15,809 bases of DNA from an uncultured Collinsella sp. Lineage in GTDB: Bacteria > Actinomycetota > Coriobacteriia > Coriobacteriales > Coriobacteriaceae. A program made the position numbers and the translations under genes. Positions 5,735-12,775 of the stretch are shown piece after piece. The notes beneath the pieces are model-generated. The model ran no database searches, was not told where the DNA came from, and worked only from the letters and a program-made list of their open reading frames with translations. Each line of letters starts with the position of its first letter. Positions within the stretch are counted from its first letter, which is position 1. The stretch covers positions 1-15,809 of the forward strand of contig UQXP01000040.1 in the NCBI GenBank assembly GCA_900545055.1, read 5' to 3'.

Positions 5735-6736
5735 TTAAAGGGCGTTGAGGCTGGGGGTCCAGCCGATGGTGGGGGTTGTGCCGTCGAGGGTCTCGTTGAT
5801 GGTGGCGGCCATGCCGGCGAGTAGGCTGTTCTCGCTTACGGTGAGCGTCTTGTAGCCGCCGGCACGCATGAGCTCGCGGATCACCACGGCGCCGGCCAGA
5901 ATCACGCCCGCGCGTTTGGGCTGTACACCCGGTAGCGTGGCGATGCCTTCCGCGTCCAACACAGACATGCGCTCGATAGCGGCCGAGACCTGCTCCAGCG
6001 ACAGCTCGCATAGGTGCACAAAGCTCGAATCGTACGGTTTCAGCTCGTGAACCAGTGCCACGAGCGTGGTGACGGTGCCGCCCACGGCGACCAGGCGCTC
6101 TGCATGCTCAAAGTCGCTGGGCAGGCCCTCAAAATAGGCGGCGAACTGCTCGCCCGACCACGCAGCGGCGGCTGAAAGCTCGCCATCCGCGGGTGGCAGC
6201 GCCGAGAAAAACCGCTCCGTCACGCGACGGCAACCGATGTCCAGCGAGCGCGTTCCCTCCAGCGCAAAGACGCTGCACTCCGGAGCGTATACGCCCGTCG
6301 CGAGCTCCGTGGAGCCGCCGCCCGAATCCGCGACGATGATGCGCTCGCCGGCAAAGTCGTGCGCCACGCCGAAAAACGTCAGGCGCGCCTCGACCTCGCC
6401 CGGAATCACCTGTGGTTTGAGCCCCAACTCGCGCAGGCCGCCCAGCAGCAGCGCGGCATTGGACGCATCGCGCGCGGCACTCGTACACGTGGTGCAGACG
6501 CACACGGCCCCAAAGGCACGGGCCTCGTCCACAAACATGTGACACGCAGCGAGCACACGCTCGACAGCCGCCTTGCAAAAGCGCCCCGTCGTGTCCACGC
6601 CCTCGCCCAGGTCGGTAATCTCGGTATGCTTGGACGATTCCACAATCGCTCCGCCCTCGACCTGGGCCAACACCAGTCGCGACGACACCGTTCCCAGGTC
6701 GATCGCGGCTACCTTATAGCGTTTGCAATTTGTCAT
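5735..6736 (-). CDS. Ppx/GppA-family exopolyphosphatase or (p)ppGpp phosphatase
   Basis: This 333-residue protein is a single ASKHA-type catalytic unit. It has a phosphate-1 loop AAIDLGTVSSRLVL (10-23), the catalytic-region motif GEVEARLTFFG (113-123), phosphate-2 ADSGGGSTEL (136-145) and a second glycine motif VAVGGTVTTLVAL (about 215-227), with the typical LPGVQPKRAGVILAGA near the C-terminus. The family removes terminal phosphate from polyphosphate or converts pppGpp to ppGpp; which one applies here is not decidable. The length fits the short actinobacterial form without the C-terminal HD domain. It starts 20 bp after the FtsB-like gene with GGAGGGGAG upstream, in the order enolase-FtsB-Ppx known from actinobacteria. 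The usual GxEEA motif reads G-E-V-E-A, and GTNS reads GTVS. Confidence 0.9.
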   Translation of the reverse strand: MTNCKRYKVAAIDLGTVSSRLVLAQVEGGAIVESSKHTEITDLGEGVDTTGRFCKAAVERVLAACHMFVDEARAFGAVCVCTTCTSAARDASNAALLLGGLRELGLKPQVIPGEVEARLTFFGVAHDFAGERIIVADSGGGSTELATGVYAPECSVFALEGTRSLDIGCRRVTERFFSALPPADGELSAAAAWSGEQFAAYFEGLPSDFEHAERLVAVGGTVTTLVALVHELKPYDSSFVHLCELSLEQVSAAIERMSVLDAEGIATLPGVQPKRAGVILAGAVVIRELMRAGGYKTLTVSENSLLAGMAATINETLDGTTPTIGWTPSLNAL

Positions 6737-6756
6737 TGCGGGCTCCCCTCCGGGCG

Positions 6757-7518
6757 CTATTTGCCGTTGGACACGACCGTCTGACCCTCGACGCCGTTAA
6801 ACCCAAACAGCATGTCGAGCGCCTGGATGTACCACGGCGCGTCCTTGCCGACTTCTTCGATTTCCTTGGCCACTTCGCTGGCCTTCTTGGCGTTTGAGGA
6901 CTTTTTGCTCGACGACGAGTCCGAATCGTCGTCCAAGCCTAGCACGTCAATCTTCTTCTCGCCGGGCATCACCAGGCCCAGGTCCTCGGACGCCGCGTCC
7001 TTGATACCCTCCTCCGAGAGCAGCTTGTCGACGCTTTTTTGCAGCTCATCATTGTATTGCTGGCGAATCTCGACCTGCTTGGCCAAGATATCGCTCGAAC
7101 GCTTTGCCACGTACAGGTCGCGCACGGGGAAATACAGGCTCACGAGCGCCAGCGCCACGACAATGCCGATAAACAGCGGGCGCAGAGAGCCATGCGTAAA
7201 GTCATAGATCGCCTTGACCACCGCGTTGTCGTTGGCGTAGCGCATAAAGTCCGAGCCCGAAAAACGGTTCGAGGGCCTGCTCGATTTGTCGTGTGCCTGA
7301 GTCGAGGGGCGCGACGTATGCGACGAACGTGCCGGGCGCACCGGTCCATCTGTCGAAGTATTCACTTGAGCATTGGAGCGCGAGGTACTTGTCGGGCGCT
7401 GCGTGGAGCGATCGACGCCGGCGTAGGCGGACCCACCGAGCTGCACCGTGCGCGCACGGCGAGGCGACGGCTCGCGCGAACCGGCGGAATAGTACCTGTT
7501 GTCGTAAGTCTGATCCAT
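6757..7518 (-). CDS. FtsB/DivIC-like septum formation initiator protein
   Basis: This 253-residue protein starts MDQTYDNRYYSAG. The first 90 residues are disordered, rich in Ser, Arg, Thr and Pro. A single transmembrane helix lies at about 114-130, then a short coiled-coil-prone segment (about 140-168), then DAASEDLGLVMPGEKKI (174-190), which fits the LG-x-V-x-PGE signature closing DivIC/FtsB domains. The tail is Ser/Asp/Lys rich and ends with a hydrophobic helix. Family members are bitopic division proteins acting with FtsL/FtsQ at the septum. The location directly downstream of enolase and upstream of ppx supports the call. The start is chosen for the AAGG site just upstream; the frame is open 47 codons further but crosses the enolase terminator and promoter. 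The N-terminal extension is much longer than in E. coli FtsB. Confidence 0.85.
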   Translation of the reverse strand: MDQTYDNRYYSAGSREPSPRRARTVQLGGSAYAGVDRSTQRPTSTSRSNAQVNTSTDGPVRPARSSHTSRPSTQAHDKSSRPSNRFSGSDFMRYANDNAVVKAIYDFTHGSLRPLFIGIVVALALVSLYFPVRDLYVAKRSSDILAKQVEIRQQYNDELQKSVDKLLSEEGIKDAASEDLGLVMPGEKKIDVLGLDDDSDSSSSKKSSNAKKASEVAKEIEEVGKDAPWYIQALDMLFGFNGVEGQTVVSNGK

Positions 7519-7560
7519 GTGCGCCTTGTGCGGTTGAGGTTTGTTTGCGCTAAGTCCTTT

Positions 7561-7570
7561 AGTTATAGCA
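7561..7570 (-). promoter_or_regulatory. Extended -10 promoter for the FtsB-like/ppx operon
   Basis: Reading the minus strand, TGCTATAACT gives a TG-N extended -10 with TATAAC at 7567-7562. It lies between the enolase terminator and the gene start at 7518. No good -35 is visible, as expected for this promoter class. Confidence 0.5.
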
Positions 7571-7609
7571 CGAGCGCCCGCACCGCCTTCGCCAGCCTTT
7601 GCTCGACAT

Positions 7610-7641
7610 AAAAAAGGCGCTGAGCCGTATGGCCCAGCGCC
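7610..7641 (-). terminator. Intrinsic terminator of enolase
   Basis: On the minus strand GGCGCTGGGCC-ATAC-GGCTCAGCGCC forms an 11 bp stem with one mismatch, followed by six T (7615-7610). It separates enolase from the FtsB-like gene. Confidence 0.9.
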
Positions 7642-7713
7642 CATGGCGCTTTGCAGCATCCAGTCAAGGCGGGACGGAACCGAGTCAGCCTCCCCCTCGC
7701 CAAATTCGCCCGT

Positions 7714-9003
7714 TTAGCGAATGTTGTAGAACGCGGCCTTACCGGCGTAGCGCGCGCTGCCCTCGAGCTCGTCCTCGATGCGAATGAGCTGGTTGTACTT
7801 GGCGATACGGTCGCTGCGGCACGGGGCGCCCGACTTGATCTGGCCGGCATTGACGCCCACGACCAGGTCGGCGATCGTGGAATCCTCGGTCTCGCCGGAG
7901 CGGTGGCTCACGATGCAGGCGTAACCGGCCTCCTTGGCGGTCTCGATGGCCTCGAGCGACTCGGTGAGCGTGCCGATCTGATTGACCTTGACCAGGATCG
8001 CGTTGGCGGCACCCAGCTCGATGCCCTTCTTGAGGCGCTCGGTGTTGGTGACGAACAGGTCGTCGCCCACCAGCTGCACCTTGTTGCCAATGCGGCGGGT
8101 AAGCTCAACCCAACCGTCCCAGTCCTCCTCGGCCATGCCGTCCTCGATGGAGATGATGGGATAGGTGTCGACGAGCTTCTCCCAGTAATCAACCATCTGG
8201 GCACTCGTGTACTCCACGCCCTCGCCCTTGAGCTCGTACATGCCGGTCTCGGCGTTGTAGAACTCGGTCGAGGCCGGGTCCATGGCGTACATGAAGTCGA
8301 CGCCGGGCTTAAAGCCAGCCTTCTCAACGGCCTTGGTAATGTACTCGAACGGCTCGGCATTGGTCTTAAGGTTGGGCGCAAAGCCGCCCTCGTCGCCCAC
8401 GCCGCCGCCCAGGCCAGCCTCGTGCAGCACGCCCTTGAGGGTGTGGTAGACCTCGGCGCACCAACGCAGGCCCTCGGCAAAGCTCGGGGCGCCCACCGGC
8501 ATGATCATGAACTCCTGGAAGTCGACGTTATTGTCGGCATGCACGCCGCCGTTGAGAATGTTCATCATAGGTGTGGGCAGCAGGTGGGCGTTGACGCCAC
8601 CCAGATACTGGTACAGCGAAAGACCCGCCGACTCGGCAGCGGCGCGGGCAACGGCCAGCGACACGCCCAGAATGGCGTTGGCACCGAGCTTGGTCTTGTT
8701 GGGGGTACCGTCCGCGGCGACCAGCGCGGCATCGACGGCGCGCTGGTCGAAAGCATCGAGGCCCACGACGGCGTTAGCGCACTCGTTGTTGACGTGCTCG
8801 ACGGCCTGCGAAACGCCCTTGCCCAGATAGCGGCCCTTGTCGCCGTCGCGCAGCTCACATGCCTCAAAGGCGCCGGTCGAAGCACCCGAAGGCACCATTG
8901 CGCGGCCAAAGCTGCCGTCCTCGAGCACGACCTCGACCTCGACGGTGGGATTGCCGCGGCTGTCGAGCACCTCGCGACCGTAGACGTCCAAAATATCGCT
9001 CAT
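7714..9003 (-). CDS. eno: Enolase (phosphopyruvate hydratase)
   Basis: The 429-residue length is standard. It interconverts 2-phosphoglycerate and phosphoenolpyruvate in glycolysis, in the cytosol. Visible landmarks: loop SGASTG (39-44), NGGVHADNN with H155, acid E205 in GDEGG, metal ligands D242, E287 (SIEDG) and D314 (GDD), base K339 in the signature ILVKVNQIGTLTES (336-349), SHRSGETED (366-374) and QIKSGAP (K390). All catalytic residues are present. A GAGGGAG site precedes the ATG, and the gene has its own promoter region and terminator, so it can be transcribed alone ahead of the division gene. Confidence 0.99.
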   Translation of the reverse strand: MSDILDVYGREVLDSRGNPTVEVEVVLEDGSFGRAMVPSGASTGAFEACELRDGDKGRYLGKGVSQAVEHVNNECANAVVGLDAFDQRAVDAALVAADGTPNKTKLGANAILGVSLAVARAAAESAGLSLYQYLGGVNAHLLPTPMMNILNGGVHADNNVDFQEFMIMPVGAPSFAEGLRWCAEVYHTLKGVLHEAGLGGGVGDEGGFAPNLKTNAEPFEYITKAVEKAGFKPGVDFMYAMDPASTEFYNAETGMYELKGEGVEYTSAQMVDYWEKLVDTYPIISIEDGMAEEDWDGWVELTRRIGNKVQLVGDDLFVTNTERLKKGIELGAANAILVKVNQIGTLTESLEAIETAKEAGYACIVSHRSGETEDSTIADLVVGVNAGQIKSGAPCRSDRIAKYNQLIRIEDELEGSARYAGKAAFYNIR

Positions 9004-9105
9004 GTTGTCTCCCTCTCACTTGGAAACGGGTTGAATGCTTGGCGACACGGCTTGCACGCTACAGCGGCGCGCAGGTTCATAAGTTAGCCTTATCGCACTT
9101 TTTGC

Positions 9106-9135
9106 ATTATGCCCTAAGTTAGCCAAGGGATACAA
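9106..9135 (-). promoter_or_regulatory. Candidate enolase promoter
   Basis: On the minus strand TTGTAT (9135-9130) and CATAAT (9111-9106) are 18 bases apart, about 100 bases upstream of the enolase ATG. TAAGTTAGCC occurs twice, at 9080-9089 and 9115-9124, once just downstream of the -10 and once within the spacer, which could mark a binding site. Confidence 0.45.
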
Positions 9136-9140
9136 TCTTT

Positions 9141-9184
9141 TTAAAAATAATAGGGGCGATGGGACAAGTCCGTCCCGTCGCCCC
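9141..9184 (-). terminator. Intrinsic terminator of the LarC2/YfcE/MazG unit
   Basis: On the minus strand a 13 bp stem (9184-9172 with 9165-9153, one mismatch) closes a 6-base loop and runs into TATTATTTTT (9152-9143). It lies directly after the mazG stop. Confidence 0.9.
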
Positions 9185-9191
9185 CGCAGTC

Positions 9192-10052
9192 TTACTCCTC
9201 TGCCTTTGCGGCATCCCAGAGGTCATTGAGGCCGTGGGTCGAAAGCTCGGCCAGATCCACGTGGGCGTCGGCCGCCATCTGCTCCATCGCGGCCCAGCGG
9301 CGGCGGAACTTTGCCGTACTGGCACGCAGGGCGCTCTCGGCGTCAATTCCCTCCTTGCGCGCAACGTTGACCAGGGCAAAGAGCAGGTCGCCAAACTCCA
9401 TCTCGCGCTCGGGAGAACCGGGAGCCTCGGCCTCAAACTCGGCACGCTCCTCGGCAACCTCGTCCCACACGTCCTGGACCGTCTCCCACTCAAAGCCCAC
9501 GGCAGCCGCCTTGCGCGACACCTTCTGAGCCTGCATCAGCGCCGGCAGGTGCGTGGGCACACCGTCGAGCAGACCCTCGGGTGCGGCCCCGCCTGCCGCC
9601 ACGGCCTGGTCTTTGGCGGCCTTCTCGGCAAGCTTGACCTCGTCCCAAATCTTGAGCACCTCGTCGGAGTTGTCGGCATCCGCATCGCCAAACACGTGCG
9701 GGTGACGACGGATGAGCTTGGCGTCGATATCGCGCGCCACATCGGCCAGCGAAAACTCGCCGGCATCCGCCGCAATCTGCGCATGCAGTACGACCTGCAT
9801 GAGCACGTCGCCCAACTCCTCGCGCAGGTGTGCCGCGTCGTCGGCCTCGATGCAGTCGAGCGCCTCGTAGGCTTCCTCGATCATGTTCTTGCCAATGCTG
9901 CGGTGCGTCTGCTCGCGGTCCCACGGGCAGCCGTCGGGCTGACGCAGGCGCCAGATGGTCTGCACCAGATGCTGCAGCTCGGCCGACGCGTCGACCAGCG
10001 TGGACAGATCGCGCGAGCCCTCGGCATTTTGCTGAGCCAGCTGCTCTGCCAT
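9192..10052 (-). CDS. mazG: MazG nucleoside triphosphate pyrophosphohydrolase
   Basis: This 286-residue protein has two tandem all-alpha NTP pyrophosphohydrolase domains. The first has RLRQPDGCPWDREQTHRS (35-52) followed by metal motif EEAYE (59-63) and EELGD (78-82). The second has VGFEWETV and EVAEERAEFE, then EFGDLLFALVN. MazG hydrolyses NTPs to NMP and pyrophosphate; roles include nucleotide-pool cleaning and lowering ppGpp. Start ATG 10052 is preceded by GGAGGAGG and lies two bases past the stop of the phosphodiesterase gene, so the two are coupled. It ends at a strong terminator. Length is slightly above the E. coli protein because of N-terminal residues and an Ala-rich interdomain stretch. 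Confidence 0.97.
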   Translation of the reverse strand: MAEQLAQQNAEGSRDLSTLVDASAELQHLVQTIWRLRQPDGCPWDREQTHRSIGKNMIEEAYEALDCIEADDAAHLREELGDVLMQVVLHAQIAADAGEFSLADVARDIDAKLIRRHPHVFGDADADNSDEVLKIWDEVKLAEKAAKDQAVAAGGAAPEGLLDGVPTHLPALMQAQKVSRKAAAVGFEWETVQDVWDEVAEERAEFEAEAPGSPEREMEFGDLLFALVNVARKEGIDAESALRASTAKFRRRWAAMEQMAADAHVDLAELSTHGLNDLWDAAKAEE

Positions 10053-10054
10053 GG

Positions 10055-10603
10055 TTATTCCTCCTCCAGGATCACGTGACGGAACGCGCCGTCCTCGTAG
10101 ATGCCATAGCTGTGCGTACCGTCCTTGGGAATGCTCACGCTGCCGGGGTTGAAGAGCCACAGGCCCGGGTGCGCCTCGCTTGCCTCGTTAACCTTGATGT
10201 GCGTGTGGCCGTAGACGAGCGCGGAGCCCTCGGGCAGCGCGGGCGCGTGATCAACGCTGTTATGCATGCCAGCGCCAAAGACGTGGCCATGCGTCAGGAA
10301 CAGCTCGCGGCCGGTCTCGTCGAACAGCGTGGCGTAGTCGGCCATGACGGGGAAGTCGAGGACCATCTGGTCGACCTCGGCGTCGCAGTTGCCGCGCACC
10401 GCGATGATGCGGTCGGCCAGGGCGTTGAGCAGCGGAATCACACGCTTGGGGGCATAGTCGCGCGGCAGGTCGTTGCGCGGGCCGTGGTAGAGCAGGTCGC
10501 CCAGCAGAACGATGCGGTCGGGCTGCTCGGATTCGATAGCGGCGACCAGGCGCTCGGTCCAGTATGCCGAGCCGTGGATGTCGGAAGCGATGAGGTATTT
10601 CAT
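10055..10603 (-). CDS. yfcE: YfcE-type metallophosphodiesterase
   Basis: This 182-residue protein belongs to the small YfcE/MJ0936 class of calcineurin-like phosphodiesterases. Metal-binding blocks are all present: SDIHGS (D8, H10), LLGDLLYHGPRN (D36), RGNCD (N72), THGHVFG (H105, H107) and YGHTH (H133, H135), then FNPGS. E. coli YfcE cleaves model phosphodiesters; its physiological substrate is not settled. The start has AAAGGA upstream. The stop codon lies two bases before mazG. It is a different subgroup from the metallophosphoesterase at the left edge, which has GNHE instead of GNCD. Confidence 0.93.
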   Translation of the reverse strand: MKYLIASDIHGSAYWTERLVAAIESEQPDRIVLLGDLLYHGPRNDLPRDYAPKRVIPLLNALADRIIAVRGNCDAEVDQMVLDFPVMADYATLFDETGRELFLTHGHVFGAGMHNSVDHAPALPEGSALVYGHTHIKVNEASEAHPGLWLFNPGSVSIPKDGTHSYGIYEDGAFRHVILEEE

Positions 10604-10676
10604 GGGGAGTCCTTTCGGAGTGGGGTTGATGGGAGCTGAATACGGGGTCCGGCGGATGTGGAGCCCATCTACCGTG

Positions 10677-11162
10677 TTACTCGAATCGCAGCGCCGCGCT
10701 CTGAGCCGCCTGCATCACGCGTTGGAGCGGCACGTCATGTTCGCGGGCAAGACGGGCGCAATCCTCGTACTCGGGAGCCGCGCGCTCGCTGCCGTCGGGC
10801 AAGGTCGCCACCTTAACGGACACCTCGCCCCAAGGCGTTGTCACCTGCTCGAATCGGCGCGGCAGGCAAACGCGTTCCATCACCTGGCGGCGAACGGCGT
10901 TGGTCGTGGTCTCCAAAAAGATAATCGTCTGTAGACGCTCGATATCCTCGTGCGAGCAGATCACCTGCAACTGCCATCCGGGGCGACCCTTTTTGCAGTA
11001 AAGCGGCAGCCAATGCACCTCGCGGGCGCCGGCCTCGCGCAGGCGGTCAGCGGCGTAGGCGAGCACCTCGGGCGACGCGTCGTCGATGTCGCACTCCAGC
11101 TTGACGATAGTTTCGGGCGCATCGGTCTCGCGAGACAGCGGGGATGTGCTATCGCATGGCAT
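10677..11162 (-). CDS. Stand-alone LarC2-like protein (C-terminal half of LarC)
   Basis: This 161-residue protein matches the C-terminal part of LarC, the CTP-dependent enzyme that inserts nickel into the pincer cofactor of lactate racemase. Visible family features: ECDIDDASPEVLAYAADRL, a KKGRPG segment, ETTTNAVRRQ, a TPWGEVSVKVA strand pair and AAPEYEDCARLA. In Lactobacillus plantarum LarC1 and LarC2 are joined by a programmed ribosomal frameshift. Here no LarC1-like sequence lies upstream on this strand; the gene is followed only by a divergent PHP gene. Start ATG 11162 has AAAGGAG nine bases upstream. It is 73 bp ahead of the YfcE gene and could be co-transcribed with it. Function without LarC1 is unknown; LarC1 may lie elsewhere, or this is a re-purposed domain. 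Confidence 0.88.
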   Translation of the reverse strand: MPCDSTSPLSRETDAPETIVKLECDIDDASPEVLAYAADRLREAGAREVHWLPLYCKKGRPGWQLQVICSHEDIERLQTIIFLETTTNAVRRQVMERVCLPRRFEQVTTPWGEVSVKVATLPDGSERAAPEYEDCARLAREHDVPLQRVMQAAQSAALRFE

Positions 11163-11501
11163 ACGGTCCGGCTCCTTTCCGCATGGGCTCGTTTTATTCA
11201 CCCAAACGCTAGCACATCGCGGGCTGCGCGAGTGTGACGGCACGTGATGAGCGCGATTTTCCTTGTCGGCAAGAAACCGACACTCCACCGCCTCAGCCAA
11301 ACATGTACATCAGCCTCCAAACACGTCATTTTTTGCAGCTTTTGGAGGCTGATGTACACGTTTTAAGGCAGGGTCGATGTCGTGTGGCAGCCCTTGCGCG
11401 CCATCTGCCCTTTCCAGTCGGTTTCGACTTGCGGCGTTCCCGGCGCGCCAGGGGTCGCGCCATTACAATGGAGCGGATTCGCTTGACGCAAAGGAGCCGC
11501 C
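11163..11501. other. 339 bp divergent intergenic region
   Basis: The region must hold the start signals of both LarC2 (minus) and the PHP phosphatase (plus), but I find no strong -35/-10 pair. TACAAT at 11464-11469 is a possible -10 for the plus gene. Other structure: a small hairpin TGTCGG/CCGACA (11264-11282) and the long inverted repeat at 11299-11363. I see no coding sequence. Confidence 0.5.
11299..11363. repeat. 23 bp inverted repeat between divergent genes
   Basis: TGTACATCAGCCTCCAAA (11304-11321) is repeated as a perfect inverted copy at 11341-11358. With one mismatch the arms extend outward to 11299 and 11363 (22 of 23 paired). The 19-base loop includes TTTTTT. Because the flanking genes point away from it, it cannot be the terminator of either. 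Confidence 0.85.
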
Positions 11502-12413
11502 ATGTCTGCTTGCCCGCTGATCGATTGCCATACTCATACCTCGTTTTCGGACGGCCATGCCTCGTTTGAGAACAACGTCCGCGCTGCTGCCGCCACCGGC
11601 TGCCGCGTCATGGTCTCGACCGATCACCTCACCCTGCCCGCCAGCATGGACGCCAACTGCGAAGTGCAGGTTGTCGAGGGCGACCTGACGGCGCATCGCC
11701 TGGCATTTGAGGACGCCCGCAAGCTCGCCGCGCAGATCACGCCGGAGCTCGAGCTTATCTATGGCTTTGAATGCGATTGGTACGAGGGCTGCGAGCCTTT
11801 GGTTGAGCGCTGGTCCGCGGGTGCCATAGTGCGCTTGGGCAGCGTGCATTGGATTGGCAACCCCGGCGATATCATGGCCGGCGCCGCGGGCACGGCGGGA
11901 ACGGAGGACGTCGCTCGCCCCGATACGCCCGATTCGCGCTGCGGCTGGATCGATGACGACACCGACCTGCATGTTTGGGAAAACTTAGGCGTGCGCGGCG
12001 TGTGGGAGCGCTATGTCGACGACTGGTGCCGCGCCTGCGAGAGTCCGCTTAACTTTGATGTGATGGCTCATCCCGACCTGGTCATGCGCTTTTCGAAGGA
12101 AGGCTTTGCACCCGATTTTGACCCCGCGCCGCTCTGGAAGCAGATGGCCGAATGCGCACACGACACGGGTCGGCGCGCTGAGGTCTCGACTGCCGCGCCG
12201 CGCAAGGGCTTGGACGACTACTATCCCGCGACTGGCCTTTTGCGCCGCTTTGCCCACGCCGAGGTGCCGATCACTTTTGGCTCGGACGCACACCGCGCCT
12301 GCGACATCTGCTGGAACATCCGCGAGGCTCAGGCCCACGCCTACGACTGCGGCTACCGGGCCTTCGATATCCCCCACCCCACCGGCGAATGGCAACCCAC
12401 ACCCCTCGCCTAA
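11502..12413 (+). CDS. PHP-family histidinol-phosphatase (HisJ/HisK type)
   Basis: This 303-residue PHP-domain phosphohydrolase has metal ligands of the trinuclear site: DCHTHTSFSDG (H10, H12, D17), STDHL (D41, H42), GFECDW (E90), GSVHW (H116), MAHPDL (H190) and FGSDAH (D262, H264). The combination of GSVHW with MAHPDL is typical of histidinol-phosphatases, which make histidinol from histidinol phosphate. The location end-to-end with the histidine operon supports this strongly. A Gly/Ala/Asp-rich insertion at about 122-157 lies between the H116 block and the next conserved part. AAAGGAG lies seven bases upstream of the ATG. It is transcribed opposite to the his operon, so its regulation may be separate. 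The alternative is a PHP phosphoesterase for another small substrate. Confidence 0.88.
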   Translation: MSACPLIDCHTHTSFSDGHASFENNVRAAAATGCRVMVSTDHLTLPASMDANCEVQVVEGDLTAHRLAFEDARKLAAQITPELELIYGFECDWYEGCEPLVERWSAGAIVRLGSVHWIGNPGDIMAGAAGTAGTEDVARPDTPDSRCGWIDDDTDLHVWENLGVRGVWERYVDDWCRACESPLNFDVMAHPDLVMRFSKEGFAPDFDPAPLWKQMAECAHDTGRRAEVSTAAPRKGLDDYYPATGLLRRFAHAEVPITFGSDAHRACDICWNIREAQAHAYDCGYRAFDIPHPTGEWQPTPLA

Positions 12414-12414
12414 G

Positions 12415-12447
12415 ACTAGTCACTGGGGACGTTCTTAAATGACTAGT
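12415..12447. repeat. Palindrome ACTAGTCA/TGACTAGT over the hisE stop
   Basis: ACTAGTCA (12415-12422) and TGACTAGT (12440-12447) are perfect inverted 8-mers around a 17-base loop CTGGGGACGTTCTTAAA. It fills the 29 bp convergent gap and includes the hisE TAG. There is no T run. From memory the GGGGACGTTCTT core resembles REP-like sequences linked to IS200-type transposases, but I cannot confirm that here. Confidence 0.65.
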
Positions 12448-12760
12448 GGCGGCGAGCGTTGAGTTCGCCGGCCAGCTCGTCGAGGGTAATGCCGTAGCGC
12501 TCAAGCGTCACGAGCAGGTGGTAGACCAGGTCGCCGGCCTCGTAGCGGATGTGGTCGTGATCGTTATCCTTGCAGGCCATGATGACCTCGCTCGCCTCCT
12601 CGGCAAGCTTCTTGAGCAGCTCGTCCTCGACGTCGGTCAACAGACGCGCGGTATAGCTCTCCTGCGGCGACGCGTCGCGACGGCCATGAATCACCTCGGC
12701 CAGCCCCGTCAGTGTCTCACCGATATTTCCCGGCTGCACGTTAGCTGTTCTGACTCCCAT
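12443..12760 (-). CDS. hisE: Phosphoribosyl-ATP pyrophosphatase HisE
   Basis: This 105-residue free-standing HisE hydrolyses phosphoribosyl-ATP to phosphoribosyl-AMP and pyrophosphate, the second step of histidine synthesis. The MazG-like helical motif is intact: LAEEASEVIMACK (E54, E55, E58) and YEAGDLVYHLLV (E74, D77). The N-terminal GRRDASPQESYTARLL is typical of HisE. AGGAAATAACC leads into ATG 12760, which lies 15 bp after the small upstream gene. It is the last gene of the operon. The stop codon lies within a palindrome shared with the convergent PHP gene. Confidence 0.96.
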   Translation of the reverse strand: MGVRTANVQPGNIGETLTGLAEVIHGRRDASPQESYTARLLTDVEDELLKKLAEEASEVIMACKDNDHDHIRYEAGDLVYHLLVTLERYGITLDELAGELNARRH

Positions 12761-12775
12761 GGTTATTTCCTCTCG

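Noticed and set aside
7651..9087. A 478-codon open frame on the plus strand across enolase
   Set aside because: Enolase on the minus strand is certain with all catalytic residues; the plus frame runs through its terminator and has no recognisable domain.
11163..11300. An upstream extension of LarC2, or a LarC1 fragment joined by frameshift
   Set aside because: The translated upstream stretch has no LarC1-like features, and AAAGGAG marks the start at 11162.
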